64,000 nt of DNA from Gaiellasilicea sp963791905 (GCA_963791905.1 CAWBTX010000004.1:62001-126000); one strand, 5' to 3'; shown: positions 9,014 to 18,402, numbered from the stretch's first letter. Translations and numbers: made by a program. The notes: generated from the sequence alone by a model not told the origin.

Positions 9014-9031
9014 ACCAAACCACCGTTCGAT
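9014..9031. promoter_or_regulatory. Shared operator dyad, N4 class, site 2
   Basis: ACCAAACCACCGTTCGAT, with one perfect ACCAAAC half-site and a 4-nt spacer. It lies between the divergent VOC-SDR and CMD-SDR operons, 19 nt upstream of the rightward -10 at 9051. Confidence 0.7.
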
Positions 9032-9050
9032 TGACGCGCCGAAGCCGTGG

Positions 9051-9056
9051 TAGGGT
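9051..9056 (+). promoter_or_regulatory. Putative leaderless -10 element (TAGGGT)
   Basis: TAGGGT lies 7 nt before ATG 9064. No ribosome-binding site is visible, so a leaderless transcript is likely. Confidence 0.5.
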
Positions 9057-9063
9057 CGGCCGG

Positions 9064-9459
9064 ATGAGCGAGCGCACGGGTCGCCGTGAAGCTGGGCTGG
9101 CGAAGATGGTCGAGGTCTACGGGGACGACCGCGGCTTCGGGGAGCGGTTGCAGGACGTGCCCCCGGAGAGCGGCCCGTACAGCGAGGAAACCGTCGATCG
9201 GCTCTTCGCGGAGATCTGGGCCCGGCCGGGCCTCTCGGTCCGGGACCGGCGTCTGCTGACGATCGGGGTCACGGCCGCTCGAGGCCGCGCGGATCTCGCG
9301 GAGACGCAGTTCGTCGGCGCGCTGAAGGCGGGCGAGCTGGACGCGGCCCAGCTCGGCGAGGTCGTCCTCCACCTCGCCTACTACGCCGGCTGGCCAAACG
9401 CGCAGGCCATGCAGAGGGCCGCGAGCGCAGCCGTCGAGCGCGTGGCGCAGAGCGAGTAG
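9064..9459 (+). CDS. Carboxymuconolactone decarboxylase family protein
   Basis: 131-residue all-helical CMD/AhpD-fold protein. RDRRLLTIGVTAARGRADL followed by HLAYYAGWPNAQAMQRA matches the PcaC type rather than peroxidase-type AhpD, and there is no CxxC pair. ATG 9064 is chosen over the longer frame because of the -10 at 9051-9056. First gene of a short rightward operon with an SDR. Decarboxylase or hydratase of a ring-cleavage product is the best guess. Confidence 0.85.
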   Translation: MSERTGRREAGLAKMVEVYGDDRGFGERLQDVPPESGPYSEETVDRLFAEIWARPGLSVRDRRLLTIGVTAARGRADLAETQFVGALKAGELDAAQLGEVVLHLAYYAGWPNAQAMQRAASAAVERVAQSE

Positions 9460-9481
9460 CGAACCGGGGTACGGTTGCTCG

Positions 9482-10270
9482 ATGCCGTTCGCGCCGTTCG
9501 ACCTGACCGGCAAGGTCGCGCTCGTCACGGGAGCCAACAGCGGGCTCGGGCTCGGCTTCGCGACGGGGATCGCCAAGGCCGGCGGCGACCTCGCCATCTG
9601 GGGCCGGCGGACCGACCGCAACGAGGCGGCCGTGCGCGAGCTCGAGTCCTACGGCGTTCGCGTCCTCGGCCAGACGGTCGACGTCGCGGACGAGCAACAG
9701 GTCCGCGCCGCGGTCGCCGAGGCGCTCGACCATCACGGCCGGATCGACTGCGTGATCGCGAACGCCGGCATCTCGACCCGCGCCCCGTCCTTCCACGAGA
9801 TGAGCACCGAGATGTGGCACGAGCTCCTCGCGATCAACCTGCACGGCGTCTTCCACACGCTCCGGCCGGTCGTGGCACACATGGTCGCGCGCGCCGAAGC
9901 GGGTGACCCCGGCGGCTCGGTGATCGTCTGCGGCAGCCTGCTCGTCTTCTCCGGCGTTCCCCGCCTCCAGCACTACGGCGCTGCGAAGGCGGCACTCGCC
10001 TCGGTCGTGCGCTCGATCGCCGTCGAGTACGGGCGCTACGGGATCCGCGCGAACATGATCGCGCCCGGGTGGTTCGAGTCGGATCTCGGAGGGCGCGACC
10101 CGGACGTCGTCGCGCTGCGCGAGGAGCAGATGCGACTCCGCAATCCGATCCCGCGGGCAGGGACGCCCGCGGATCTCGAGGGCATCGCGATCTACCTGAT
10201 GAGCGGCGCGTCCTCGTACCACACCGGCGACGTGCTCGTCGTCGACGGCGGCAAGCTCATCGCTCTCTGA
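9482..10270 (+). CDS. SDR-family oxidoreductase
   Basis: 262-residue classical SDR: TGANSGLG dinucleotide motif, NAGIS, catalytic Ser in VIVCGSLLVFSG and YGAAK. The C-terminus DVLVVDGGKLIAL is complete. It begins 22 nt after the CMD gene and also has its own possible leaderless -10 (TACGGT, 9470-9475, 6 nt before the ATG). Its 3' end overlaps the convergent dehydrogenase gene by 14 nt. Redox step on an alcohol or ketone; substrate unknown. Confidence 0.92.
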   Translation: MPFAPFDLTGKVALVTGANSGLGLGFATGIAKAGGDLAIWGRRTDRNEAAVRELESYGVRVLGQTVDVADEQQVRAAVAEALDHHGRIDCVIANAGISTRAPSFHEMSTEMWHELLAINLHGVFHTLRPVVAHMVARAEAGDPGGSVIVCGSLLVFSGVPRLQHYGAAKAALASVVRSIAVEYGRYGIRANMIAPGWFESDLGGRDPDVVALREEQMRLRNPIPRAGTPADLEGIAIYLMSGASSYHTGDVLVVDGGKLIAL

Positions 10271-11111
10271 GCCCGACAGCGTCGTCGAAGCGGTCCGCGA
10301 CGACGGTTGTTCCGGGCAGCTCGAGCCCAAGCTCTCGCGCGAGCTCGAGCGCCGCGCCGACGTCCTTGTGCGCGTACGCCGCGAGCAGCCTGCGGTGTGC
10401 GACGGAGTCGTCGTCGGCCGTGTCGAAGTCGTCGGGGCGGATCTTGTGCCGCGCGAGCAGCGCCATCGGGCCTCCGGACCAGCGATCCGCCGCCTCGGAC
10501 GCTTCGACGAGCTTGCCCACATCGACTCCCGACGCGGCGGCGAGGCGTGCTGCCTCCGAGACCACGTACCAGCAGCCGAAGACGATCGCATTTCGTGCGA
10601 GCTTCGCCTTCATGCCGCTCCCGAGCGGTCCCATGTGCAGCATCGGCGACGAGAACGCCTCGATCGCGGGACGTGCCGCCTCGATCGTCTCGGCGTCGCC
10701 GCCGACCAGGGCGACGATCGAGCCCTGCTCGATCGCGTTACCGCCGCCGGTGACGCCGCAGTCCACGAGGGCTGTCCCCGCGGCACGCGCCTGCTCGCCC
10801 GCCCACTCGATGGTCGCTGCGCTGACCGTGCTGAGGACGACGACCGCGCGTGGCAGCGGATTCGCGGCGAGGATCCCGTCGGCGCCGGTCAGCGCTTCCT
10901 TGACCTGCGCGTCGTCGAAGACGGCGATCAGGACGACCTCTGCCCCCTCCGCCGCGTCGCGAGCCGAGGTGCCCGCGCGCGCGATCGAGGAGACGGCCCC
11001 CACGGCCTCGGCCGAGACGTCGTAGCCGGCGACGGCGTGCCCCGCGCGCACGAGCGAGCGGACGGCGCCGCCGCCGATTCGTCCGAGCCCGATCACGGCG
11101 ACGCTGCTCAC
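10257..11111 (-). CDS. NAD(P)-dependent 3-hydroxyisobutyrate-dehydrogenase-family oxidoreductase
   Basis: 284-residue beta-hydroxyacid dehydrogenase. N-terminal Rossmann motif GLGRIGGG (8-15), substrate-loop DCGVTGGGNAIEQG and catalytic-Lys segment GSGMKAKLARN, followed by the all-helical dimerisation domain. GTG 11111 follows a -10-like TATGGT (11123-11118) by 6 nt, so it is probably a leaderless monocistron. Expected to oxidise a beta-hydroxy acid or reduce the corresponding semialdehyde or imine. Confidence 0.9.
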   Translation of the reverse strand: MSSVAVIGLGRIGGGAVRSLVRAGHAVAGYDVSAEAVGAVSSIARAGTSARDAAEGAEVVLIAVFDDAQVKEALTGADGILAANPLPRAVVVLSTVSAATIEWAGEQARAAGTALVDCGVTGGGNAIEQGSIVALVGGDAETIEAARPAIEAFSSPMLHMGPLGSGMKAKLARNAIVFGCWYVVSEAARLAAASGVDVGKLVEASEAADRWSGGPMALLARHKIRPDDFDTADDDSVAHRRLLAAYAHKDVGAALELARELGLELPGTTVVADRFDDAVGLRER

Positions 11112-11117
11112 CGAATG

Positions 11118-11123
11118 ACCATA
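11118..11123 (-). promoter_or_regulatory. Putative leaderless -10 element (TATGGT)
   Basis: TATGGT on the minus strand, 6 nt before GTG 11111 of the 3-hydroxyisobutyrate-dehydrogenase-like gene. Confidence 0.45.
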
Positions 11124-11186
11124 TCCCGCGAAATGTTCCCGCCGACGTGAGCCGACGTACGGTTCAGATCGCCGACCAAGCCCTGT

Positions 11187-11924
11187 CTAGGCCACTCCGA
11201 CAGGTTCCCGGCTCGCCGCCAGCACCTTCTCCTTGAACTCCGCCGCACTCAAGACCCAGCCGATCGTGCGAGCGATCGCGTCCAGTGCGAAGGTGTGCAG
11301 GTCATCGCCATAGGCGCTCACGACGCCTTCCTCGATCACGATCACGCGGTAGCCGTGGTTGCCGGCATCGAAGGCGCCGTTGAGCACGCAGGTGTTCGTG
11401 TTCACGCCCATCAGGACGACGGTGTCGACCTTGAGGATGCGCCGCAAGAGGTTGTCGAGGTCGGTGCCGATGAAGCTGCTCCACGTCTTCTTGTTGTTGA
11501 TCCAGAAGTCGCCGGGCTCCGGGCCGATGTCCGGGTGGAGCTGGGCCTGAACGCTGCCCTCGACGTTGTGGAGCACCCGTGCGCGTTGCGCCTCGCTCAG
11601 GGGGTTTTCGGTCGAGTACTCGAGCGCGAGGCTCTTGAACTTCGGGTGCTCGTAGAAATTCTCAGCCTCCACCTCTCTGAACGTGACCGTGACATGCACG
11701 ACCGGGATGCCGTGTTCGCGAGCGAACACGAGCACGTCGTGCGCGCCGCGGACGACCCGTTCTGCAAGCTCAGGCCCCACCGGCACCGTCGCGTTGACCG
11801 GGTCGAGATGGCCGTTGTGGAGGTCGATTGTGACCACAGCGGTGCTCGCCGGGTCGACTTTGAGCCGCTCGTTCTGCTGCCTGAGGGCTTCGGAGTGATC
11901 TTCCATCTCGACTACTCGCCCCAT
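11187..11924 (-). CDS. Isochorismatase-family cysteine hydrolase
   Basis: 245 residues. The catalytic triad is visible: Asp in VVTIDLHNGH, Lys in WINNKKTWSSF and Cys in GVNTNTCVLNGAF, with a cis-peptide-type segment before the Cys. ATG 11924 is favoured over the ATG 15 nt upstream because AAGGAG lies 7 nt before it. Family members hydrolyse amides or vinyl ethers such as N-carbamoylsarcosine or isochorismate; the substrate here is unknown. Flanking intergenic spaces (75 and 152 nt) make it look monocistronic. Confidence 0.9.
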   Translation of the reverse strand: MGRVVEMEDHSEALRQQNERLKVDPASTAVVTIDLHNGHLDPVNATVPVGPELAERVVRGAHDVLVFAREHGIPVVHVTVTFREVEAENFYEHPKFKSLALEYSTENPLSEAQRARVLHNVEGSVQAQLHPDIGPEPGDFWINNKKTWSSFIGTDLDNLLRRILKVDTVVLMGVNTNTCVLNGAFDAGNHGYRVIVIEEGVVSAYGDDLHTFALDAIARTIGWVLSAAEFKEKVLAASREPVGVA

Positions 11925-12064
11925 TGCGCGCTCCTTCATTCGATCGGAGGTTCCTGCCGAGACTCGGCCGCCCGCCTCAAGAGCCTAATGGGATCTCGCT
12001 GAGTACGCAGAGCAGGCTTCCGTCGCGCTCGCCGATGCGTGACTGGACGCGGCGGGAATCGAAC

Positions 12065-12070
12065 TACGAT
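12065..12070 (+). promoter_or_regulatory. Putative leaderless -10 element (TACGAT)
   Basis: TACGAT lies 6 nt before GTG 12077 and supports that codon as the true start of the LLM gene. Confidence 0.5.
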
Positions 12071-12076
12071 GGGACC

Positions 12077-12962
12077 GTGCCCCCTGTGCTGACCGGCGTC
12101 GGCGTCTGGAGCGGAGGGCTGCGGCGCCATCCGGACGGCGTCGAGATCGCGGAGGCGGCCGCGGAGCTCGAGGAGCTCGGGTACTCGGCGCTTCTTCGTG
12201 CCCGGCGGCGCCGTCGCCGGCGACGACGTCTACCCGGCAGTCGAGCGCCTGCTGGACGCGACGCGGCAGGTCACGGTCGTCACCGGTGTCCTCAGCGTGT
12301 GGCTCCACGACGCCGACAGGGTCGCTGGGTTCGCGGAGAGTGTGGAGGCACGGCACCCCGGCCGATTTCTCGCCGGCTTCGGGGTCAGCCACGCCCCGCT
12401 GGTGGATCGTGAGCAGGAAGGGCTTTACCGGCGGCCACTCGCGAAGATGCGGCAATACCTCGACGAGCTCGACGCGGCCCCGGCGTCGCTTCCGGCCGCG
12501 CGGCGCCTGCTCGCCGCGCTGGCGCCGCGGATGCTCGAGCTCGCCCGGGACCGCGCGCTCGGGGCGCACCCGTACTTCGTCCCCGTCGAGCACACGTTCT
12601 TCGCTCGGGAGCAGCTGGGGACCGTCCCGGTGCTTGCGGTCGAGCAGGCCGTCGTGCTCGAGACGGACGCCCGCGCCGCGCGAGAGGTCGCCCGCACGCA
12701 CATGGCCGGCTATCTGAAGCTGCCGAACTACGTGAACAACAGCCTGCTCGGGCACGGCTTCGACGAGGCGGACGTCGCGAACGGCGGCAGCGACCGGCTC
12801 GTGGACGCGATCGTCGCGTGGGGGGACGACGAGGCGATCGCGGCCCGCATCGCCGCTCACCACGAGGCCGGGGCCGATCACGTGTGCGTCCAGGTGATCG
12901 GGCCGCTCGAGCAGCACCTGCCGCTCGAGGACTGGCGCCGGATCGCGGCCGCGAGCATCTAA
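12077..12962 (+). CDS. LLM-class (F420-type) oxidoreductase with one apparent frameshift
   Basis: The N-terminal part (PVLTGVGVWSGGLRRHPDG, EELGYSA) and the rest from 12192 (FFVPGGAVAGDDVYPAVERL) are in different frames. Ignoring one base near C12191 restores a roughly 294-residue LLM protein of the F420-dependent type found in mycobacteria. The C-terminal part is intact to the stop at 12962. GTG 12077 is supported by the leaderless -10. Without the correction only a roughly 255-residue fragment from GTG 12198 would be made. Oxidoreductase of unknown substrate. Confidence 0.75.
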
Positions 12963-12965
12963 TCG

Positions 12966-12979
12966 ACCAATCGTTTGCT
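12966..12979. promoter_or_regulatory. Compact variant of the shared operator (N0), site a
   Basis: ACCAATCGTTTGCT, ACCAAAC-like and GTTTGGT-like half-sites abutting without spacer. It lies in the 54-nt gap before the KstD-like gene, 23 nt upstream of its -10 (13003-13008). Confidence 0.45.
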
Positions 12980-13002
12980 CGACACTCCGCACGACCCGCC
13001 GT

Positions 13003-13008
13003 TACAGT
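13003..13008 (+). promoter_or_regulatory. Putative leaderless -10 element (TACAGT)
   Basis: TACAGT lies 8 nt before ATG 13017, downstream of the compact operator variant. Confidence 0.4.
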
Positions 13009-13016
13009 CAACGCGG

Positions 13017-14723
13017 ATGGCTGAGTGGGATCACGTCGCCGACGTCGTCGCGGTCGGAAGCGGCGCGGCGGGTCTCGGAGCAGCGCTCGCCGGACACGCC
13101 GAAGGGCTCCAGCCGATCGTCCTCGAGCGTGCGGCCCTGGTCGGCGGCTCCTCGATGCTCGCCGGCGGCGGCATGTGGGTCCCGGCCAACCGGTTCATGC
13201 TCGAAGACGGCGACCACGACTCCGCCGAGCGCGCGCTCGAGTACATGGAGCACCTGATCGGCGACCTCCCGCCCGCGTCGTCGCGGCAGCGCAAGGAGGC
13301 GTTCGTCGAGAACGCGCCGCGCATGATCGAGTTTTTCGAGTCGCTCGGGATGAAGTTCCGGCGCACGGCCGGCTATCCCGACTACTTCCCGCACCTTCCC
13401 GGAGGCAGCGAGCCCGGCCGGGGCGTCGAGTCGGTGATCTGGGACACGCGCGCGCTCGGCGAGTGGGCCGACAAGCTTCCCCCGCGCCGATTTCCGCGCA
13501 ACCTGCCGCTCGGCACGCTCGACGTCGCCAAGATCGTGCTGGCCAAGCGCACCGTCTCGGGCTTCCTCCGGCTCGCGCGCATCTACGCGCATCACTACCT
13601 CGCGAAGCTGCGCGGCCAGAAGCTCGTCGGGGGCGGAGGTGCCCTCGTTGCGCAGCTCCTGCACCAGACGCTGCGGCGCGGCATCCCCGTGTGGCTCGAG
13701 ACGCGCGTCGTGGAGCTCGTCGTCGAGGACGGGCGCGTGACGGGCGTCGTGGCAGAGCGCGACGGAGAGCGGGTCCGGGTCCAGGCGCGTCGCGCCGTGC
13801 TCCTCGGGGCCGGCGGCTTCGCCCGCAACGAGGAGCTTCGCAAGAAGTACCAGCCGAGTCCGATCACGAACACGTGGACCTCCGCCCACGCCGGCGATCT
13901 CGGGGACGGCCTCCTGCTCGGACGGTCGGTCGGCGCTGCGACCGCGCTCCTCGACGAGGCGTGGTGGGGGCCGGCGAGCCTGATCCCGCCCGACGGGCCT
14001 GCGATCTTCCACGTCTCCGAGCGGTCGAAGCCCGGCTCGCTCGTCGTCGACCAGTCCGGGCAGAGGTACTTCAACGAGTCGACCGACTACGTGCTCGCCG
14101 GGCAGACGATGTACGAGCGCCATCGCGAGGTGCCGGCGATCCCGTCGTACCTGATCTTCGACCAGCGGTATCGCAACCGGTATCCGTTCGGCGCGAACCT
14201 GCCGGGTCGGACGCCGCAGGAGCTGCTCGACAACGGCTACTTCAAGCGCGCGGACTCGCTCGAGGCCCTAGCGCAGCACTGCGATCTGCCCGCCGACGCA
14301 CTCGTGGAGACGGTGGAGCGCTTCAACGGCTTCGCGAAGACGGGCGTCGACGAGGACTTCCACCGGGGCGAGAACGCCTACGACACCTACTACGGCGATC
14401 CGCGGGTGAAGCCGAACCCGTGCCTCGGCGCGATCGAGGTCGCTCCGTTCTACGGCGTCGCGCTCTACCCGGGCGACCTCGGCACGAAGGGCGGCCTCGT
14501 GACCGACGAGCGCGGTCGCGTGCTCCGTGAGGACGGGAGCACGATCGAAGGGCTATACGCCTCCGGCAACACCTCGGCCTCCGTCATGGGGCGGCGCTAT
14601 CCCGGCCCGGGCGTGACCCTCGCTCCCGCGCTGACGTTCTCGTGGCTCGCGATGAAGGACGCCGCCGCTCGCGGCGGTGCCGCCGAGCAGCAGCTGTCCG
14701 CCGCCCGCTCGGCCGACGGCTGA
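13017..14723 (+). CDS. FAD-dependent oxidoreductase, 3-ketosteroid-delta-1-dehydrogenase-like
   Basis: 568 residues. N-terminal FAD motif GSGAAGLGAALAG, GGSSMLAGGGMW in the substrate/FAD interface, and the C-terminal RRYPGPGVTLAPALTF, which corresponds to the YPGPG segment of KstD enzymes that holds a catalytic Tyr. KstDs insert a C1-C2 double bond into 3-keto ring A of steroids; relatives act on other cyclic ketones. The presence of KstD family features is clear, but no classical HsaC/HsaD or Mce genes are in view, so a steroid substrate is only a possibility. Confidence 0.88.
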   Translation: MAEWDHVADVVAVGSGAAGLGAALAGHAEGLQPIVLERAALVGGSSMLAGGGMWVPANRFMLEDGDHDSAERALEYMEHLIGDLPPASSRQRKEAFVENAPRMIEFFESLGMKFRRTAGYPDYFPHLPGGSEPGRGVESVIWDTRALGEWADKLPPRRFPRNLPLGTLDVAKIVLAKRTVSGFLRLARIYAHHYLAKLRGQKLVGGGGALVAQLLHQTLRRGIPVWLETRVVELVVEDGRVTGVVAERDGERVRVQARRAVLLGAGGFARNEELRKKYQPSPITNTWTSAHAGDLGDGLLLGRSVGAATALLDEAWWGPASLIPPDGPAIFHVSERSKPGSLVVDQSGQRYFNESTDYVLAGQTMYERHREVPAIPSYLIFDQRYRNRYPFGANLPGRTPQELLDNGYFKRADSLEALAQHCDLPADALVETVERFNGFAKTGVDEDFHRGENAYDTYYGDPRVKPNPCLGAIEVAPFYGVALYPGDLGTKGGLVTDERGRVLREDGSTIEGLYASGNTSASVMGRRYPGPGVTLAPALTFSWLAMKDAAARGGAAEQQLSAARSADG

Positions 14724-14731
14724 GCCGGGCT

Positions 14732-16880
14732 CTACCCTCCCGCGACCGCCTTGCGAATGCGCTCGCTCGTGAACGGAACGTCGTAGAGCCGTACGCCGAG
14801 GGCCTCGCGGAGAGCGTTCCCGACGGCCCCGGCCGTGGGGCCGGTGGTGGCCTCGCCCGCGCCGAGGTACGGCTCTCCCGGCCGGTCGAGCAGGACGGTC
14901 TCGATCGGCGGCACGGCCGGGAACGTCAGGATGGGATACGTCTCCCAGTCGAGGCTGGTGACGCGGGTGTCGTCGAAGTCGACCTCCTCCAGCAGCGTCC
15001 AGCTGAGCGACTGCACGAATCCGCCCTCGAGCTGGTTCGCGAGGCCGCTCGGGTCGACCACCTGTCCGGCGTCCGCCGCGATCACGGCGCGCTTCATCGC
15101 GATCTTCGCCGTCGCGTCGTCGACGACGACCTCGACGAGCACCGCGGCGTAGGCCGCGGAGTTCTTGTACCGCGCGTAGCGCGATCCCGGACCCGCGGCC
15201 GAACTCGCGCCGCCGCTGCGTCCACCCGAACCGCTCGGCCGCGGCAGCGACGACGTCGCGCGCGCGCTCGTCGTCCAGGTGCTGGAGCCTGAACTCGACC
15301 GGGTCGGCGCCGACCGCATGGGCGAGTTCGTCGACCGTCGATTCGATCGCGAAGACGTTCGCGTATGCCCCCAGCGCGCGTGTCGACGAGGTCCGGAGGG
15401 GCGTGGCCGGGACGAAGGTCTTGACGATTCGCTTCGCCGGAATCCGGTAGCCAGGGGTCGCGTTTCGGTGGATCCCTGCCTCGGGCAGAAGGAGGGGTGC
15501 GGGCGCCCGGCGGGGCATGGGCGACGCTCGCCGCCACGCCGCTGCGAGGCCGGTGTGCTGCCCGTAGGGAAACGGACGGGAGTGATGCGTCGTGCCCCGG
15601 GCTTCGAGGTCCCACTCGACGAGTTGCCCTCCGGCGTCGATGCTTGCCCGCGTTCTCACGACCGCGGGCGGGCCGTACGGCTCGTTCGCGTGCTCGTCCG
15701 CCCGGGACCACTTGAGCAGGATCGGCCGCCCGGGGACGGCACGTGCCAGCAGGCAGGCCTCGAACGCGACGTCGTCGGCGCCGTTGTGCCCGTAGCAGCC
15801 CGGCCCGCGGACGTGAACCGCCCGCACGAGCTCGGGCTCGAGCGCGAGCGCCTCCGCGAGCGCGGGCCGGAGCAGGTGCACGGACTGCGAGTGCGTCCAG
15901 ACGGTGAGCGTCCCGTCGCGCCACTCCGCAAGGGCGGCCGAAGGCCCGAGCGACGCGTGCATCTGGTAGGGACGGGTGTACGTCCCCTCGACGGTCGCCG
16001 CTGCCGCCGCCGTCTCGGCCCGCTCGGGAACGGAGCCCTCGACGGGCATGCCGTCGACAACGAGGTAGCTCTGTGTGGGTTGCTCCAGCAGCCATGCGGC
16101 CAGCTCGACGCGCGGCGGCAGCGACGGCTCCTCGAGCCAACGCGCCGAGCGGTTCAACGCCTCGAGACCCGCGACGGCCTGCTCCTCGCGCTCGGCCACG
16201 ACGCCGGCGAAGCTCCCGTCGCGCACGACCGCGACGATGCCGGGGAGCGACTCCGCACCAGTCTCGTCGAGCTCGGTCAGCCGCGCCGACTGGCTGGGGG
16301 GCTGGAGCACGCGTGCATGGAGGAGACCCGGCGGGGCGAGGTCCTGGACGAAGCGAGCCCTCCCGGTGACGAGCTCGCGGATCTCGTCGGAGGGCGCGGA
16401 GCCGCCCACGACGGTGTAGGTCTCCGGCGCCTTCGTCGGCGCGTCGCCCGTGACCGCGACGCCGAAGCTTCTCCCGCCCAGCACCTCCCAGTAGGTCGCC
16501 GCCCGCCCGTCCGGAGCGAGCACCGTGCCGTCGTCGACTCGGAGGTCCGACGCATCGACCTCGAGTCGCTCGGCGGCGAGCCGGAGGAGGTGGGCTCGGG
16601 CCTCCGCGGCCGCCTGTTGGATCGCCGTCCCGCTGTGGGACAACGACATGCTGCCGGCGGTGATCCCCTCGTCGGGGCCGTGCTGTGTGTCGGCGGTCCG
16701 CACGACGATGCGGGCCAGGCTCACGTCGAGCTCCTCCGCGGCTATCCGTGCCATCGCGCGGGCGACGCCCTGGCCGAGCTCCGCCTTGCCCGTCGAGATG
16801 GTGATCGTCGACTCGTCGTCGATCCGGATCCAGGTGTCGAGGTCGGGGTTGCTCTGCAGGCTCGGCGAGAGGGTCGTCAT
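14732..16880 (-). CDS. Molybdopterin-dependent hydroxylase, large subunit (one apparent frameshift)
   Basis: Xanthine-dehydrogenase-family Mo subunit of the single-chain isoquinoline 1-oxidoreductase (IorB) type: ISTGKAELGQGVARAMARI near the N-terminus, then aldehyde-oxidase/xanthine-dehydrogenase domain and Moco segments, ending GPTAGAVGNALREALGVRL. An extra G near 15179 shifts the frame; removing it gives GRGSGIAYARYKNSAAY and about 716 residues. ATG 16880 overlaps the 2Fe-2S subunit stop (ATGA). No separate FAD subunit is adjacent, as in IorAB. It would hydroxylate a carbon using water-derived oxygen. Confidence 0.85.
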
Positions 16881-17341
16881 CCGCGCTCCCGGGCTGCGCG
16901 AAGGACTGCGCGCACGATTCGCGGATGCGTGCCACAGCGGCAGAGATGACCGGTGAGTGCGTCTCGCACCTGCGCATCGGTGGGGCTCGGAATTCGCTCG
17001 AGCAGGTCGACTGCGCCGACGACCATGCCGGGGATGCAGTAGCCGCACTGCGTCGCCTGCTCCGCTACGAACGCCGCCTGCACGAAGTGGAGCGCCTCGG
17101 GCGAGCCCAGCCCCTCGGGCGTGACGACGGCTCGTCCCGCCACGTCGCCGACGGGCGTCGTGCAGGAGGTGGTCGCCCTGCCGTCGACGAGCACGGCGCA
17201 CGAGCGGCACTGCTCGAGCGCGCAGCCGAGCTTGGCGGCCGTCAGGCCGAGATCGTTGCGCAGGATGTAGAGGAGCGGAGTGGACAGGTCCACGTCGGGC
17301 CGGTGCTTGGTGCCGTTGACCTCGAGCTCGATCTCGCCCAT
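16877..17341 (-). CDS. 2Fe-2S subunit of molybdenum hydroxylase
   Basis: 154 residues from ATG 17341, the start that leaves the usual short N-terminal strand GEIELEVNG. Two iron-sulfur clusters: plant-type in GCALEQCRSCAVL plus a later Cys (TTSC), and the helical-domain cluster in QCGYCIPG and HLCRCGTH. The order small-then-large subunit with ATGA overlap is that of IorA-IorB. Electrons would leave to an unknown acceptor, possibly a membrane cytochrome. Confidence 0.93.
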   Translation of the reverse strand: MGEIELEVNGTKHRPDVDLSTPLLYILRNDLGLTAAKLGCALEQCRSCAVLVDGRATTSCTTPVGDVAGRAVVTPEGLGSPEALHFVQAAFVAEQATQCGYCIPGMVVGAVDLLERIPSPTDAQVRDALTGHLCRCGTHPRIVRAVLRAARERG

Positions 17342-17351
17342 CCGCGCGACC

Positions 17352-18296
17352 CTAGCCAACCGTCGCTTCGAAGACGATCCGGTCGCCGTCGTCCTGCTCC
17401 CGCGCCCGCCCGGTCTCTACGAGCAGGTCGAGGTGGGAGAGTACGTCGGAGAGGACGATGTACTGAACCGGCAGCGGGTGAGCCTCGGCAGGCCCGCGGT
17501 CGGCCTGCCAGACGGATTCGGCGATCTCCCATGCCGTCTGCGGCTCCCGCCCGAGCTTGCCGAGGAGACGCTCGGCGCGACGATCCTGGGCGGCCAGCCG
17601 GTCGGCGATCGCGGCGGCCGCGTCGCCGACGCGGTCGCCGTGGCCGGGAAAGCCGGAGGTGACCGCTCGATTCGCGGTCGCGGCGAGAGACGCACGGTAG
17701 TCGAGCAATGCCCGTGGCCGCTCCCGGGGATCCGCCGAGCCGCGCGGGGGGCGATGCGCGACCGTGACGGCCGGTGAGTCGAGCAGCAGGTGGTCGCCGA
17801 GGAGCGCCGAGCCGTCGCCGAGGAGGAAGATCGTGTCGGTGGGACTGTGGCCGGGTCGCAGGGCGACCTCCAGCTCTCGGTCTCCGGCCGCGAGGACGTC
17901 GCCGTCGGCAAGCCTGAGACCGACCTCCACCGACTCGCCGTAGCCGCGCGCCTGGGCCGAGATGCGGGGCACCTCTGCGACGATCGTGTCCGGGATCCCG
18001 TGCAGGCGCATCAGCGCGATCTCGTACGCGTCTTCGCCGGCGCGCGTCGCCGCCTCGTCGGCGAGCAGGTCGGCGAGCAACTCGTGGCCGGCGACGACGC
18101 AGCCCGAGCGGCGCTGGATCGTGGCGGCAAGCCCGACGTGATCCTGGTGCTGGTGCGTTAGCACGAGGAGCTCGACGTCGTCGACGTGCAGGCGCTCCTC
18201 GGCCAGGGCGGCTTCCAGCCCCGTGAGCGACTGCCGCCATCGCGGTCCTGGATCGACGAGCGTGACCGGGTCGCCCGGCAGCAGGTACGCGTTCAC
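17352..18296 (-). CDS. Metallo-beta-lactamase-fold hydrolase
   Basis: 314 residues from GTG 18296. Metal motif THQHQDHVGL, later RPGHSPTDT and a C-terminal winged-helix-like region after SGFPGHGDRV, as in LACTB2/glyoxalase-II-like proteins. Coding sense extends upstream (LRLRIPIPFRVGHVNAYLL), but that stretch has no ATG, GTG or TTG. A -10-like TATGAT (18368-18363) lies 6 nt before an in-frame ACG at 18356, mirroring the situation at 4193. First gene of the operon with the molybdenum hydroxylase. Thioesterase or lactonase is possible. Confidence 0.85.
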   Translation of the reverse strand: MNAYLLPGDPVTLVDPGPRWRQSLTGLEAALAEERLHVDDVELLVLTHQHQDHVGLAATIQRRSGCVVAGHELLADLLADEAATRAGEDAYEIALMRLHGIPDTIVAEVPRISAQARGYGESVEVGLRLADGDVLAAGDRELEVALRPGHSPTDTIFLLGDGSALLGDHLLLDSPAVTVAHRPPRGSADPRERPRALLDYRASLAATANRAVTSGFPGHGDRVGDAAAAIADRLAAQDRRAERLLGKLGREPQTAWEIAESVWQADRGPAEAHPLPVQYIVLSDVLSHLDLLVETGRAREQDDGDRIVFEATVG

Positions 18297-18362
18297 GTGT
18301 CCGACCCGGAAGGGGATCGGGATGCGGAGACGCAGCGGCTCTGGCGGGCACGACGTGTGGCG

Positions 18363-18368
18363 ATCATA
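18363..18368 (-). promoter_or_regulatory. Putative -10 element (TATGAT)
   Basis: TATGAT on the minus strand adjoins the compact operator at 18370 and precedes the metallo-hydrolase reading frame by 6 nt (in-frame ACG 18356). Confidence 0.45.
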
Positions 18369-18369
18369 A

Positions 18370-18383
18370 ACCGAACGTTTGGT
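18370..18383. promoter_or_regulatory. Compact variant of the shared operator (N0), site b
   Basis: ACCGAACGTTTGGT, a near-perfect 14-bp palindrome made of two abutting half-sites. It lies between the divergent metallo-hydrolase/Mo-hydroxylase operon and the long acyl-CoA dehydrogenase operon, next to the leftward -10 and 19 nt before the rightward -10. Confidence 0.6.
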
Positions 18384-18402
18384 GGAATATCGGCATCTCT
18401 GT

